The notes below the pieces were generated by a model, which was given only the letters and a program-made list of their open reading frames with translations, ran no database searches and was not told the DNA's origin. The position numbers and the translations under genes were made by a program. This document shows, piece after piece, positions 51,300 to 59,533 of a DNA stretch of 64,000 nucleotides. The DNA comes from JAVBMP01 sp031552195 (GTDB lineage Bacteria > Desulfobacterota > Desulfovibrionia > Desulfovibrionales > Desulfovibrionaceae), in assembly GCA_031552195.1 (NCBI GenBank), contig JAVBMT010000017.1, positions 124,001-188,000 of the forward strand, read 5' to 3'. Within the stretch, counting starts at the first letter, position 1. The number at the start of each line of letters is the position of its first letter.

Positions 51300-51941
51300 A
51301 TGCTGTATGAAATGTTCCATGATAATCAGGGCGACACTATGACCAGGTGGGCGCATTATTTTCCCGTGTATGAAAGATTCCTGAGCCCTTTCGTCAACCG
51401 TTCCGTTGTAATGTTCGAAATCGGGGTTTACAAGGGCGGTTCGTTGAAATTGTGGAAAAAGTATCTGGGGCCGTTTGCCGTGATTGTGGGGCTTGATGTC
51501 GAAGAACCGTGCCGGATGTTTGAAGATGAACAGTGCAGGGTGCGCATAGGCGACCAGCGCGACCTGAAATTTCTGAGCAAGGTGGTTAGGGAGTTCGGGC
51601 CGCCGGACATAGTGATTGACGACGGAAGCCACATGATGGACGACATGGGCGCTTCTTTCAGTTTTCTTTACCCGCTTCTGAATGACAACGGCGTTTACAT
51701 TGTGGAAGACGCTCACACCTGTTACTGGGAAGATTACGGCGGTGGGCTGAAGAGGCCTGGGTCTTTCATTGAACGGGCCAAAGACCTGGTCGATTCGCTG
51801 AACGCGTATCATATCGGGCGGGAAGAACTGGTGGACGATTTTACCCGGTCTACATTTTCCGTCAGTTTCTTTGATTCGATGGTGGTGTTTGAAAAACGGC
51901 GGCGCCCGCGCCCGTACTCGCTAACAACCGGTTCAACCTGA
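51300..51941 (+). CDS. Class I SAM-dependent methyltransferase, small-molecule type
   Basis: 213 aa. 'MFEIGVYKGGSLKLWKKYLG' (motif I), 'VGLDVEEPC' (acidic end of beta 2) and 'PDIVIDDGSHMMDDMGASFSFLYPLLNDNGVYIVEDAHT' in pieces resemble the MycE/CmcI-type O-methyltransferases of sugars and antibiotics, with a likely metal site in 'IDDGSH' and 'VEDAHT'. The substrate is unknown; a surface glycan is plausible. ATG 51300 has GGAGAAAG 4 nt upstream; a longer frame from 51198 would begin just after the MITE and is less likely. Convergent with the kinase gene, with only 1 bp between stops. Confidence 0.8.
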   Translation: MLYEMFHDNQGDTMTRWAHYFPVYERFLSPFVNRSVVMFEIGVYKGGSLKLWKKYLGPFAVIVGLDVEEPCRMFEDEQCRVRIGDQRDLKFLSKVVREFGPPDIVIDDGSHMMDDMGASFSFLYPLLNDNGVYIVEDAHTCYWEDYGGGLKRPGSFIERAKDLVDSLNAYHIGREELVDDFTRSTFSVSFFDSMVVFEKRRRPRPYSLTTGST

Positions 51942-51942
51942 T

Positions 51943-54093
51943 TTATTGCAGGCGCGCATCCGGAGAATATTCTTCCAGCAAGTCAAGAATAACCGGAAGG
52001 TTGTACGGCTTCTGCAAATAGATGTCGCATCCGGCCTCAAGGCATTGCTCTTTTGCGCCGGGCGCGGCGTAACCGGTAAGGGCCACAATCGGCGTGCGCG
52101 GCCTGCCGTCGCTTTGCTCAGCGGCGCGTATCAGGCGCGTGGCCTGAAGCCCGTCCATCAGCGGCATTTCTATATCCATGAAAACAATGTCAAAGCGGTT
52201 ATGCAAAAACAGCTTGACGGCCTCTTCGCCGTTTGCCGCTTCAGTCACCTGGTGCGGCGTGTCGCGCGTGAGCAGGGAAAACAGCAGGCGGCTGTTGGGG
52301 TTGTCTTCAACCAGCAGGATGCGCATGCCGCTCTTGTCCTGCTCTTTTTTCACGGGCAGCCTGCTGTCGTCTTCCAGCAGAATCAGGTCAAGGGCGTTCG
52401 GCCCCTCCGGCTGGGCGGCATGAACCGGATATACGATATTGCCCTTGATGGATTCGGATATGGTTTGCGTTTCCTTGATCAGGCTTTCAAGGATATAGGC
52501 CGGTTTTTGCGTAAGATAGTTTTCAAGCGTGAGGGGGTGCGCGTCTTGCTGGTGGCGCATGATTATGGTGAAAGAGGCCACGGTTCCTTCCCCCGGCGCG
52601 CTTTTCAGACTCAGGGTTCCACCCATCAGGCCTACCAGTTCGCGGGCCAGAGGCAGGCCCAGCCCGGGGCCTTCGTAGCCGGCTTCCGTGGCGTTAGGGC
52701 CGCGGTAAAACTCGTTAAAAGCCAGTTCAAGCACTTCCGGAGCCATGCCCGGTCCGCTGTCGCGCACCTGGAAGAGCAGGGCGTCTTTGCCTATTTCCAG
52801 CGGTTGCGCCTGGGCCGGTTCGACTGTGAACTCCACTGTTCCGGACGGCGTATATTTTACGGCATTGTCAAGTAAGTTGAGCCACACCTGCTCCAGCCGC
52901 GATTTGTCCCCTATGAAATATTGGGGCAGTTTGCCGGTAACGGCCCCGTTAAGCGTAAGCCCGCGCGCCTCGGCCAGGGGGCGTATTTTGCTGTAAATGC
53001 CGTCTATGAGATCTTTCAGACTGAACGGAGCCAGCTCAAGGGTAAAATTGCCGAGTTCCAGCTTGGACAAATCGAAAATTTCATTTGCGACGCCAACGGC
53101 ATCCTGCCAGGATTTTTGCAGCCGCATTGCATATTCGCCCACATCGGATCCGGTTGGGGCCGCCTGAAGCAGTTTCGTCATGTCTATAAGTGAATTCAGC
53201 GGGGTTCTCAGTTTGTGGCTTACTGAAGCCAGAAACCTTGTTTTGGCTATGTCTTTGGTATAGGCCCTATGCAGTTTTTCTTTTACGTCGGCAAGTTCAT
53301 ATTTAAGGCGTAAGTCCATTATAGCGCCCTGCTGGCCGATATTGTGGCCATGTTCATCTTTAAGCGCCCAGCCGGAAATGTGAACCGGAACGGCTTCTCC
53401 ATCGCGCGTGCGCAGCCTGATTTCTTTATGCACCACATGTTCTTTGCGCAGGGCGTCCAGAAACTCCTGCCGTTCGTTTTCATCAATATACAGGGCCTTG
53501 ACCACGTTCCATATTTCTTCATGCAGCTGTTCGGGCGATTGATAGCCGAGAAGCGCGGCCAGCGCCTCGTTGCTTTTGATAAGCCGCCCGTCGGCAGTGC
53601 TTTGGAACATGGGCGTGGAGGAATGGTTGAAAAAAGAATCAAAGGCGTCATGGTAATGGACGATGGCGTTGCGGCGCTGCGCGTAATCCGCCTGGGCCTG
53701 CGCCAATTGAGCGCGCAGTTCGTTGACGAGGGCGTCAGCCTTTGTCAGCCTTGTGCCGGTCATGTTCCAAAGGTCGGCAAACTGGCTGTTGAACGGCAAA
53801 CCGCGCAGCAGGCCGCGCAAGGCGGCGAATTCTTGCACGGTATCGGCATTTTGCAATATAAAGGCCATATGTTTCAGCCGCTTGCCGAGGGCGTATTCCC
53901 ATAGAAAACCGAAGGCTGCGCACAATAAAAGGGAAAAAAACGCCCATGCGGCAAAGATTTTTACGTCAGCCTGGAGCGCTGGAGACACGTACGCGAAGAT
54001 GCCGCCCACGAAAAAGGCGATAAGAGCCCCTAAAATAACGTAGCGGATGATTCCGGACGAGCGGGGAATGAGGGAAGAAAATAATCGTATCAT
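51943..54093 (-). CDS. Hybrid sensor histidine kinase/response regulator
   Basis: 716 aa. Two N-terminal membrane helices (about 14-36 and 44-66), a short periplasmic loop, a coiled coil, a PAS domain (about 150-270), HisKA with phospho-His293 ('SVSHKLRTPLN'), HATPase (about 400-515, 'LDNAVKYTPSG', 'GPGMAPEV', 'GLGLPLAREL'), and a C-terminal REC domain (about 595-710, 'LLVEDNPNSRLLF', phospho-Asp in 'VFMDIEMPLMDG'). Residue 294 after the His is Lys instead of the usual Glu/Asp. The output partner is not adjacent. Monocistronic, with the stop next to the convergent methyltransferase gene. Confidence 0.93.
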   Translation of the reverse strand: MIRLFSSLIPRSSGIIRYVILGALIAFFVGGIFAYVSPALQADVKIFAAWAFFSLLLCAAFGFLWEYALGKRLKHMAFILQNADTVQEFAALRGLLRGLPFNSQFADLWNMTGTRLTKADALVNELRAQLAQAQADYAQRRNAIVHYHDAFDSFFNHSSTPMFQSTADGRLIKSNEALAALLGYQSPEQLHEEIWNVVKALYIDENERQEFLDALRKEHVVHKEIRLRTRDGEAVPVHISGWALKDEHGHNIGQQGAIMDLRLKYELADVKEKLHRAYTKDIAKTRFLASVSHKLRTPLNSLIDMTKLLQAAPTGSDVGEYAMRLQKSWQDAVGVANEIFDLSKLELGNFTLELAPFSLKDLIDGIYSKIRPLAEARGLTLNGAVTGKLPQYFIGDKSRLEQVWLNLLDNAVKYTPSGTVEFTVEPAQAQPLEIGKDALLFQVRDSGPGMAPEVLELAFNEFYRGPNATEAGYEGPGLGLPLARELVGLMGGTLSLKSAPGEGTVASFTIIMRHQQDAHPLTLENYLTQKPAYILESLIKETQTISESIKGNIVYPVHAAQPEGPNALDLILLEDDSRLPVKKEQDKSGMRILLVEDNPNSRLLFSLLTRDTPHQVTEAANGEEAVKLFLHNRFDIVFMDIEMPLMDGLQATRLIRAAEQSDGRPRTPIVALTGYAAPGAKEQCLEAGCDIYLQKPYNLPVILDLLEEYSPDARLQ

Positions 54094-54201
54094 TGCATAT
54101 CAATTATAGTGGAACCCTAACTATACCACAAGTATTTTCTGGTATAAGTTTTTCTAATGCATGGTTCTACAATATGTGGATATTTTTTATTTTTTTTATG
54201 A

Positions 54202-55746
54202 TTAAAACTGAATGTTCCGGTCCAGGCTGCGGCAGTTTACGGCTTCAGCCAGATGCTCAAGCCTGAGCGGAGAATTTTCGTTTCCGTCGGCTTCAAGGTC
54301 GGCTATGGTGCGGGCCACGCGCAAGATGCGCGTATAGGAACGGGCGGATAGGGCGAGCTTTCTAACCGCGTTCTCCATAAATTTATGGTTTTGCTCGTCC
54401 AGGCGGCAATATTGCTCGAGCATCTTGCCGGACAACCCGGCATTATTCCGGCATGTTCCGTCGGCGTAACGGGCGTCCTGAATTGCGCGGGCGCGCGCAA
54501 CGCCGTTTCTGATCAGGCCTGAGTCAGGCCCGGAGCCTTCGGAGCGCAGATCGGCGTAAGGCACGGCCGGAACTTCCACGTGCATGTCAATGCGATCCAG
54601 CAGGGGGCCGGAAAGACGCGAGCGGTACCTTTGTATTTCAGCGGGGGAACAGCGGCAACTGCGGGTTTGGTCGCCAAGGTAGCCGCAGGGGCAGGGGTTC
54701 ATTGCCGCCACCAGCATGAAATCTGAAGGATAGGACAGGGCCGCCGCCGCGCGCGAGATTGTCACCAGGCCGTCTTCAAGCGGCTGGCGCAGCGTTTCAA
54801 GGGTTTGCTTGCCGAATTCCGGCAATTCGTCAAGAAAAAGCACCCCGCGGTGGGCCAGCGAGACTTCTCCCGGTTTAGGGTAAGCGCCGCCCCCGATAAG
54901 CCCAACGCCGGAAATTGTATGATGCGGCGCGCGGAAAGGGCGGGTGGAAATAAACGGTTCATTGGGCTGAAGGCGTCCGGCCACGCTGTATATCTTGGTA
55001 ACTTCAAGCGCCTCTTCAAAGCCCAATGGCGGAAGAACGGAAGGAATGCGCTGGGCCAGCATGGTTTTGCCGGAACCGGGGGGGCCGAGGAACAGCAGGT
55101 TATGTCCTCCGGCGGCGGCTATTTCAATGGCCCGCTTGGCATGCTCCTGCCCTTTGACTTCCGCGAAATCAGCCGCTGGAAAAAGGTTTGCGCCAGGCCC
55201 GGCATATTCGGCCAGGGCCGGTTTGAGGGAAATGCGTCCGGCCAGAAAGGCCGCCGCTTCCTGGATATTTCTTATGCCGTAAACGGGCAGTCCCTTGACC
55301 ATGGCCCCCTCGGCCGCATTGGCGGCCGGAAGCAATATGCCTCTGGCTTTTTGCTCGCGGGCCAGAAGGCAGACCGGTAAAACGCCTGACACAGGGTTAA
55401 GTTCGCCGGTAAGGGAAAGTTCGCCCCAAAAAAAATAGCCTTCCAAAGTTTCCGGCGGTAAAATTCCGCCGGAACTCAGAAGGCCGAGGGCTAAAGGCAG
55501 GTCATATCCGGTTCCGGTTTTTTTCCGGTCAGCCGGGGCCAGGTTGACTGTTATACGCCCCGCCGGAAGTTTGAAATTGCAATTGCGCAGGGCGGTAAGC
55601 ACCCTGTCGCGCGCCTCGCGCACCGCTGTTTCCGCCATGCCGACCATGGTAAAAACCGGGATTCCCTGGCGGGTGAAATCCACTTCAAGGTCGACCTTGA
55701 ATGCGTCAACGCCGTGCAGAGCGGCGCAGGCGAGGCGGGAAATCAT
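54202..55746 (-). CDS. comM: YifB/ComM-type Mg-chelatase-like AAA+ ATPase
   Basis: 514 aa hexameric helicase family linked to branch migration in natural transformation. The N-terminal Lon-like/ChlI fold has 'VGMAETAVREARDRVLTAL'. Walker A 'GPPGSGKTMLAQRIPS' is near 220, Walker B 'LFLDELPEF' near 300, and the zinc-like 'CPCGYLGD...CRCSP' is typical. 'SGPLLDRIDMHVEVP' follows. It starts right after the lepB stop (no gap), so lepA-lepB-comM are probably co-transcribed. Confidence 0.95.
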   Translation of the reverse strand: MISRLACAALHGVDAFKVDLEVDFTRQGIPVFTMVGMAETAVREARDRVLTALRNCNFKLPAGRITVNLAPADRKKTGTGYDLPLALGLLSSGGILPPETLEGYFFWGELSLTGELNPVSGVLPVCLLAREQKARGILLPAANAAEGAMVKGLPVYGIRNIQEAAAFLAGRISLKPALAEYAGPGANLFPAADFAEVKGQEHAKRAIEIAAAGGHNLLFLGPPGSGKTMLAQRIPSVLPPLGFEEALEVTKIYSVAGRLQPNEPFISTRPFRAPHHTISGVGLIGGGAYPKPGEVSLAHRGVLFLDELPEFGKQTLETLRQPLEDGLVTISRAAAALSYPSDFMLVAAMNPCPCGYLGDQTRSCRCSPAEIQRYRSRLSGPLLDRIDMHVEVPAVPYADLRSEGSGPDSGLIRNGVARARAIQDARYADGTCRNNAGLSGKMLEQYCRLDEQNHKFMENAVRKLALSARSYTRILRVARTIADLEADGNENSPLRLEHLAEAVNCRSLDRNIQF

Positions 55747-56376
55747 TTATTCCACCAGGCGTCCGATGCGTTTCCAGCGTATTTCGGTATCGGGGAAGCC
55801 TGAAGACCCGGCGTCTCCGGGGTTGGAGCCGCTTGACCAGTAAATGCGCCAGGCTTTTCCGCGCAAGGCCTCGCGGGTTACAAAGCCCCAGTAGCGCGAA
55901 TCTTTGGAGTCGTCACGGTTGTCGCCCAGCATGAAATACTTGCCTTCCGGAACCTTGATCGGCGGGAAATTATCACGCCGCGCGTCAATGTAAGCGTTGT
56001 CGCGGTAACGCACATAGGGTTCGTCAAGCTTGACGTTGTTGCGGTAAACGACTTTGTCGCGCATTTCCAGCACGTCGCCGGGAATGCCGATAATGCGTTT
56101 TATATAGTCGACGCTTTCATCTTCAGGATAGGCGAAGACCACAACGTCTCCGTGCTGCGGGTCCCAGGTCTGGAACAAAACGTTTTTCGTGAAGGGAACG
56201 CGCACGTTGTAGCTGAACTTGTTAACTAGGAGGCGGTCTCCTATAAGCAGGGTGTTCAGCATTGACCCGGAAGGTATCTGGTAGGCTTCGACAATAAAGC
56301 CCCGGATAAACATGGCCAGGAAAAAGGCTATTATCAGGGCTTCAGTATATTCACGCCAGACTGGCTTATGTTTCAT
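55747..56376 (-). CDS. lepB: Signal peptidase I LepB
   Basis: 209-aa inner-membrane peptidase that removes Sec signal peptides. One N-terminal anchor (about 12-32), catalytic Ser38 in 'IPSGSMLNTLL', catalytic Lys93 in 'DYIKRIIGIPGD', and 'GDNRDDSKDSRYWG' box E. ATG 56376 has GGAG about 9 nt upstream; a longer in-frame start inside the lepA end is not credible. Between lepA (37 nt) and comM (0 nt). Confidence 0.96.
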   Translation of the reverse strand: MKHKPVWREYTEALIIAFFLAMFIRGFIVEAYQIPSGSMLNTLLIGDRLLVNKFSYNVRVPFTKNVLFQTWDPQHGDVVVFAYPEDESVDYIKRIIGIPGDVLEMRDKVVYRNNVKLDEPYVRYRDNAYIDARRDNFPPIKVPEGKYFMLGDNRDDSKDSRYWGFVTREALRGKAWRIYWSSGSNPGDAGSSGFPDTEIRWKRIGRLVE

Positions 56377-56413
56377 GTTCGTTTCTCCATTTGCGCAGCG
56401 CCGTGCCGGCTGT

Positions 56414-58219
56414 TCATTCGTCATTAACGCGCAGGGCCGCAAGAAAGGCGTCTTGCGGAAGCTCGACGTTACCCATGCGTTTCATGCGTTTTTTGCCTTC
56501 TTTCTGTTTTTCCAAGAGCTTGCGTTTGCGTGTTATGTCGCCGCCGTAGCATTTGGCGGTAACGTTCTTGCCCATGGGCGCGTTGCGTTCACGGGCTATG
56601 ATCTTGTTGCCTATGGCCGCCTGTATGATCACTTCAAAAAGCTGGCGCGGTATGGTGCGCTTGAGTTTGAGGGCCACAGCCCGCCCGTGCTGGTAAGACT
56701 TGTCGCGGTGCACTATGCTGGCAAGCGCGTCAACCGGGTCGCCGTTTATCATGATGTCAAGCTTGACGAGGTTTGAGGCGCGGTAGTCTATGAACTCATA
56801 GTCCATGGAGGCGTAACCCTTGGTTCCGGACTTCAGGCGGTCGAAAAAATCATAAACGATTTCAGCGAATGGCAGCTCATAGGTGATGATAACACGGTTT
56901 CCGTTGAGGTAGCGCATGTCTTTCTGCAAACCGCGCTTTTCTTCGCAAAGCTTGAACACGCTGCCGACATAATCGCCCGGAACGTGAATTTCCATACGCA
57001 CGTAGGGTTCGTAAAAAGCGGCTATTTTCACCGGGTCCGGCAAGCGGGCCGGGTTGTCTATCAAGATGGTCTTTCCGTCTGTCGTATCAACCTTATACAC
57101 AACGGAAGGCGCGGTGGCTATAAGTTCCACCTGAAATTCCCTTTCCAGCCTTTCCTGAATTATCTCCATGTGCAACAGGCCGAGAAAGCCGCAGCGGAAG
57201 CCAAAGCCCAAAGCCTGTGAGGTTTCCGGCTCAAATGAAAAGGCCGCGTCGTTAAGCTGAAGCTTTTCAAGCGCGAATTTCAGCTGTTCGTAGTCGTTGT
57301 TGTCGGTCGGGTAAAGGCCGCAGAAAACCATCGGCTTCACTTCTTTAAAGCCGAGCACGGGTTCTTCCGCCGGGCGCGCGGCGTGGGTTATGGTGTCGCC
57401 CACCTTGGCGTCGCCCAATTGCTTGATGTTGGCGCACAGAAAACCCACTTCCCCGGCCGCGAAAGACGGAATATCCACCGGTTCGGGCGAAAAGGCCCCC
57501 AGGCGCAGAACCTCGTATTCAACGCCGGTGGAGAAAAGGCGGATTTTGTCGCCCTTGGCCAGGGTTCCGTCCATAATGCGGAACAGCACGATGACGCCCT
57601 GGTAGGAATCGTACCAGGAGTCGAAAATCAAGGCCTTCAGAGGGGCGTTGGGGTTGCCGGAAGGGGCGGGAAGGCGTTCTATGATCGCTTCCAGAACCGC
57701 GTCAACGCCCATGCCAGTTTTGGCGCTTATGGGCAAAGCGCCGGCGCAGTCCAGCCCGATTGTTTCCTCTATTTCGGCTTTCACCCGGTCCGGGTCGGCG
57801 CTGGGCAGGTCTATTTTATTAAGAATTGGGATGATGTCATGGTTGTGGTCAAGGGCCAGATACACGTTAGCCAGGGTTTGCGCCTCAACCCCCTGCGAGG
57901 CGTCAACCACCAGCAACGCGCCGTCGCAGGCGGCCAGCGAACGTGAAACCTCGTAGTTGAAGTCAACGTGCCCCGGGGTGTCGATCAGGTTCAGTATATA
58001 ATCTTTGCCGTTTTTACCACGGTATGGAATGCGCACGGTCTGGGCTTTTATGGTAATGCCGCGTTCACGTTCAAGGTCCATGCGGTCAAGGTATTGGTCG
58101 CGTTTTTCCCGTTCGCCCACCAGTCCGCTTATTTCCAGAATGCGGTCGGCCAGGGTGGATTTCCCGTGGTCAATATGCGCGATTATGCTGAAATTTCTGA
58201 TCATTTTCTGATCAAACAT
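56414..58219 (-). CDS. lepA: Elongation factor 4 LepA
   Basis: 601-aa translational GTPase that back-translocates or remodels stalled ribosomes. G1 'AHIDHGKST' (14-22), G2 'RGITIKAQT', G3 'DTPGHVDF', G4 'NKID', then domains II, III, V and the unique C-terminal domain ('RKRKLLEKQKEGKKRMK'). ATG 58219 follows AAGGA by 7 nt; the open frame further upstream adds 51 unlike residues and is ignored. First gene of the lepA-lepB-comM run. Confidence 0.97.
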   Translation of the reverse strand: MFDQKMIRNFSIIAHIDHGKSTLADRILEISGLVGEREKRDQYLDRMDLERERGITIKAQTVRIPYRGKNGKDYILNLIDTPGHVDFNYEVSRSLAACDGALLVVDASQGVEAQTLANVYLALDHNHDIIPILNKIDLPSADPDRVKAEIEETIGLDCAGALPISAKTGMGVDAVLEAIIERLPAPSGNPNAPLKALIFDSWYDSYQGVIVLFRIMDGTLAKGDKIRLFSTGVEYEVLRLGAFSPEPVDIPSFAAGEVGFLCANIKQLGDAKVGDTITHAARPAEEPVLGFKEVKPMVFCGLYPTDNNDYEQLKFALEKLQLNDAAFSFEPETSQALGFGFRCGFLGLLHMEIIQERLEREFQVELIATAPSVVYKVDTTDGKTILIDNPARLPDPVKIAAFYEPYVRMEIHVPGDYVGSVFKLCEEKRGLQKDMRYLNGNRVIITYELPFAEIVYDFFDRLKSGTKGYASMDYEFIDYRASNLVKLDIMINGDPVDALASIVHRDKSYQHGRAVALKLKRTIPRQLFEVIIQAAIGNKIIARERNAPMGKNVTAKCYGGDITRKRKLLEKQKEGKKRMKRMGNVELPQDAFLAALRVNDE

Positions 58220-58535
58220 ACATTTTCCTTCAAGGTTATCCGAACTAAGAAAACGCGATAACTTGGCACAGTAAAGCAAAAAAGGCAATGTAATTATGTT
58301 TGGCCTGCGGCTCCGGCCAGAAACTTTCCGGTTTGGGAAAAGTCTGAATGGCCAGAGCGTTCCGCCGTTCACCGAGGCGCGGGATAAAATGCCCTTGTTG
58401 GCATGCGATGTGCTATATTTAAAATAGAGTGCGCCGTAGCAGGCAATATTTTCCCTTGATTGACGCCAATGCGCGGGTGAAGAAATTTATAATAGATTTA
58501 TAATTAATTCAGATGTGAAGAAACGGAGGTGTCCG
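58220..58535. other. Intergenic region between lepA and the 202-aa gene
   Basis: About 315 bp holding divergent promoters; the plus side has TTGACG (58461 area) and TATAAT (about 58490), but the 22-nt spacer is too long to call. No ORF or hairpin worth listing. GGAGG at 58525-58529 serves the next gene. Confidence 0.3.
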
Positions 58536-59144
58536 GTGACCAGAATTACAGAATACTCTTCTCTTGCCGAGACGGATGCGGCGTTGCAGTCCAGGCGGGC
58601 TTCCGCGCAAAAGAAAGACCTTGGGGCGGGCAAAACTCCAGACGCTTTTTCCACGGTTCTGGATACTGTTTCCATTTCCGGATCCGCCAGAAATAAGAAT
58701 GTGACGGCTGCGGCGGATGAAGAATCCGGAAATTCCGCCACGGGAAAGAATGGCGGCGGGCAATTTAGAAATGAAACCCAGGCCCTGAAAGCGGCGATTC
58801 AGGAATTGGCCGCCGAATCCGGCACGTCCGTGGGCGGTTGGGGCCTGGGGCATTATCGCAAAGCTTTCAGAAATTCCGAAGAAGGCGACCTTTCGGCTGT
58901 GCGCGGTATTTTTATTGACAGATACGGGCTGAAGGAGACGCCTGCCGCGGAGGATCCCGCAGTGGACCCTTCTGATGCGGACCCGTCGGCGGGCGGAGAG
59001 CTGCCCGGCGTGGATGAAAATCCCGTGGTTGAAAATCCGGCTGATGGGGAATTGCCTGTGGGTGGCGACGCTCCCGCCGATCTGGCTGGAACTCTTGCCG
59101 ATATCATAGGTTCAGGCGAAACGGAAGAAACATCCGCAGCGTAA
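58536..59144 (+). CDS. Hypothetical acidic, low-complexity protein, 202 aa
   Basis: Unrecognised. The start is GTG 58536, preceded by GGAGG with 6 nt spacing; a GTG at 58515 is less well placed. No cysteine, signal or membrane segment. The first 70 residues are Ser/Ala/Lys-rich and partly disordered; a short predicted globular part (about 75-130, 'ALKAAIQELAAESG...GLGHYRKAFRNSEEGDLSAVRGIFIDRYG') follows; the last 70 residues are a Pro/Glu/Asp/Gly-rich acidic tail. It resembles in style the 267-aa protein at 40059, though not in sequence. The function is unknown. Confidence 0.6.
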   Translation: MTRITEYSSLAETDAALQSRRASAQKKDLGAGKTPDAFSTVLDTVSISGSARNKNVTAAADEESGNSATGKNGGGQFRNETQALKAAIQELAAESGTSVGGWGLGHYRKAFRNSEEGDLSAVRGIFIDRYGLKETPAAEDPAVDPSDADPSAGGELPGVDENPVVENPADGELPVGGDAPADLAGTLADIIGSGETEETSAA

Positions 59145-59533
59145 GGCGGCTGAGTTTTTAGCGTCTTTAGTGCCGGATGCGCCCGGTATGCAGGATTGCG
59201 AAAACCTGCCGGAAATTTATGAGGGCCGCCGGTTCAACTTTGCGCTCGTTTTATAATATATAGTAATAACGCATGTCTTTTTTAGCGCCCCGGTTTCGGA
59301 GTTTAAATCCGTTTCGCGCGGTTTTGCGGTATCCGTTCAGGCCCCCGGCGGCGAGCTTCAAGCCGCCGCGGGGGGCCTGCCGATTTTTCAAACGGCCATT
59401 TCCTTGTTTTTGTGTTCCCTCTATGCTGGACATCAATCGTTATTTATATTATCACCACAACGAAAGCTGCCGCAGAGCAGTATTTTTTTCATGAGCGTTA
59501 TTACTTTAAACAACATTACGAAGGGGGAACCCG
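59145..59533. other. Intergenic leader of the TonB receptor gene
   Basis: About 390 bp. It includes a GC-rich hairpin (59339-59378, AGGCCCCC/GGGGGCCT with an inner GCGGCG/CGCCGC pairing) that, with the T-run at 59383-59387, may terminate the upstream transcript. ATTATCA (59448-59454) matches one half of a Fur box, but the other half does not, so iron control is uncertain. GAAGGGGG precedes the receptor ATG. Confidence 0.4.

Noticed and set aside
58262..58285. Sigma54-like GG...GC promoter after lepA start
   Set aside because: The spacing between GG and GC is 9 instead of 10 and the orientation leads into no matched gene.
59441..59454. Possible Fur box before the TonB receptor
   Set aside because: Only one half-site (ATTATCA) fits; the left half matches 3 of 7 positions.
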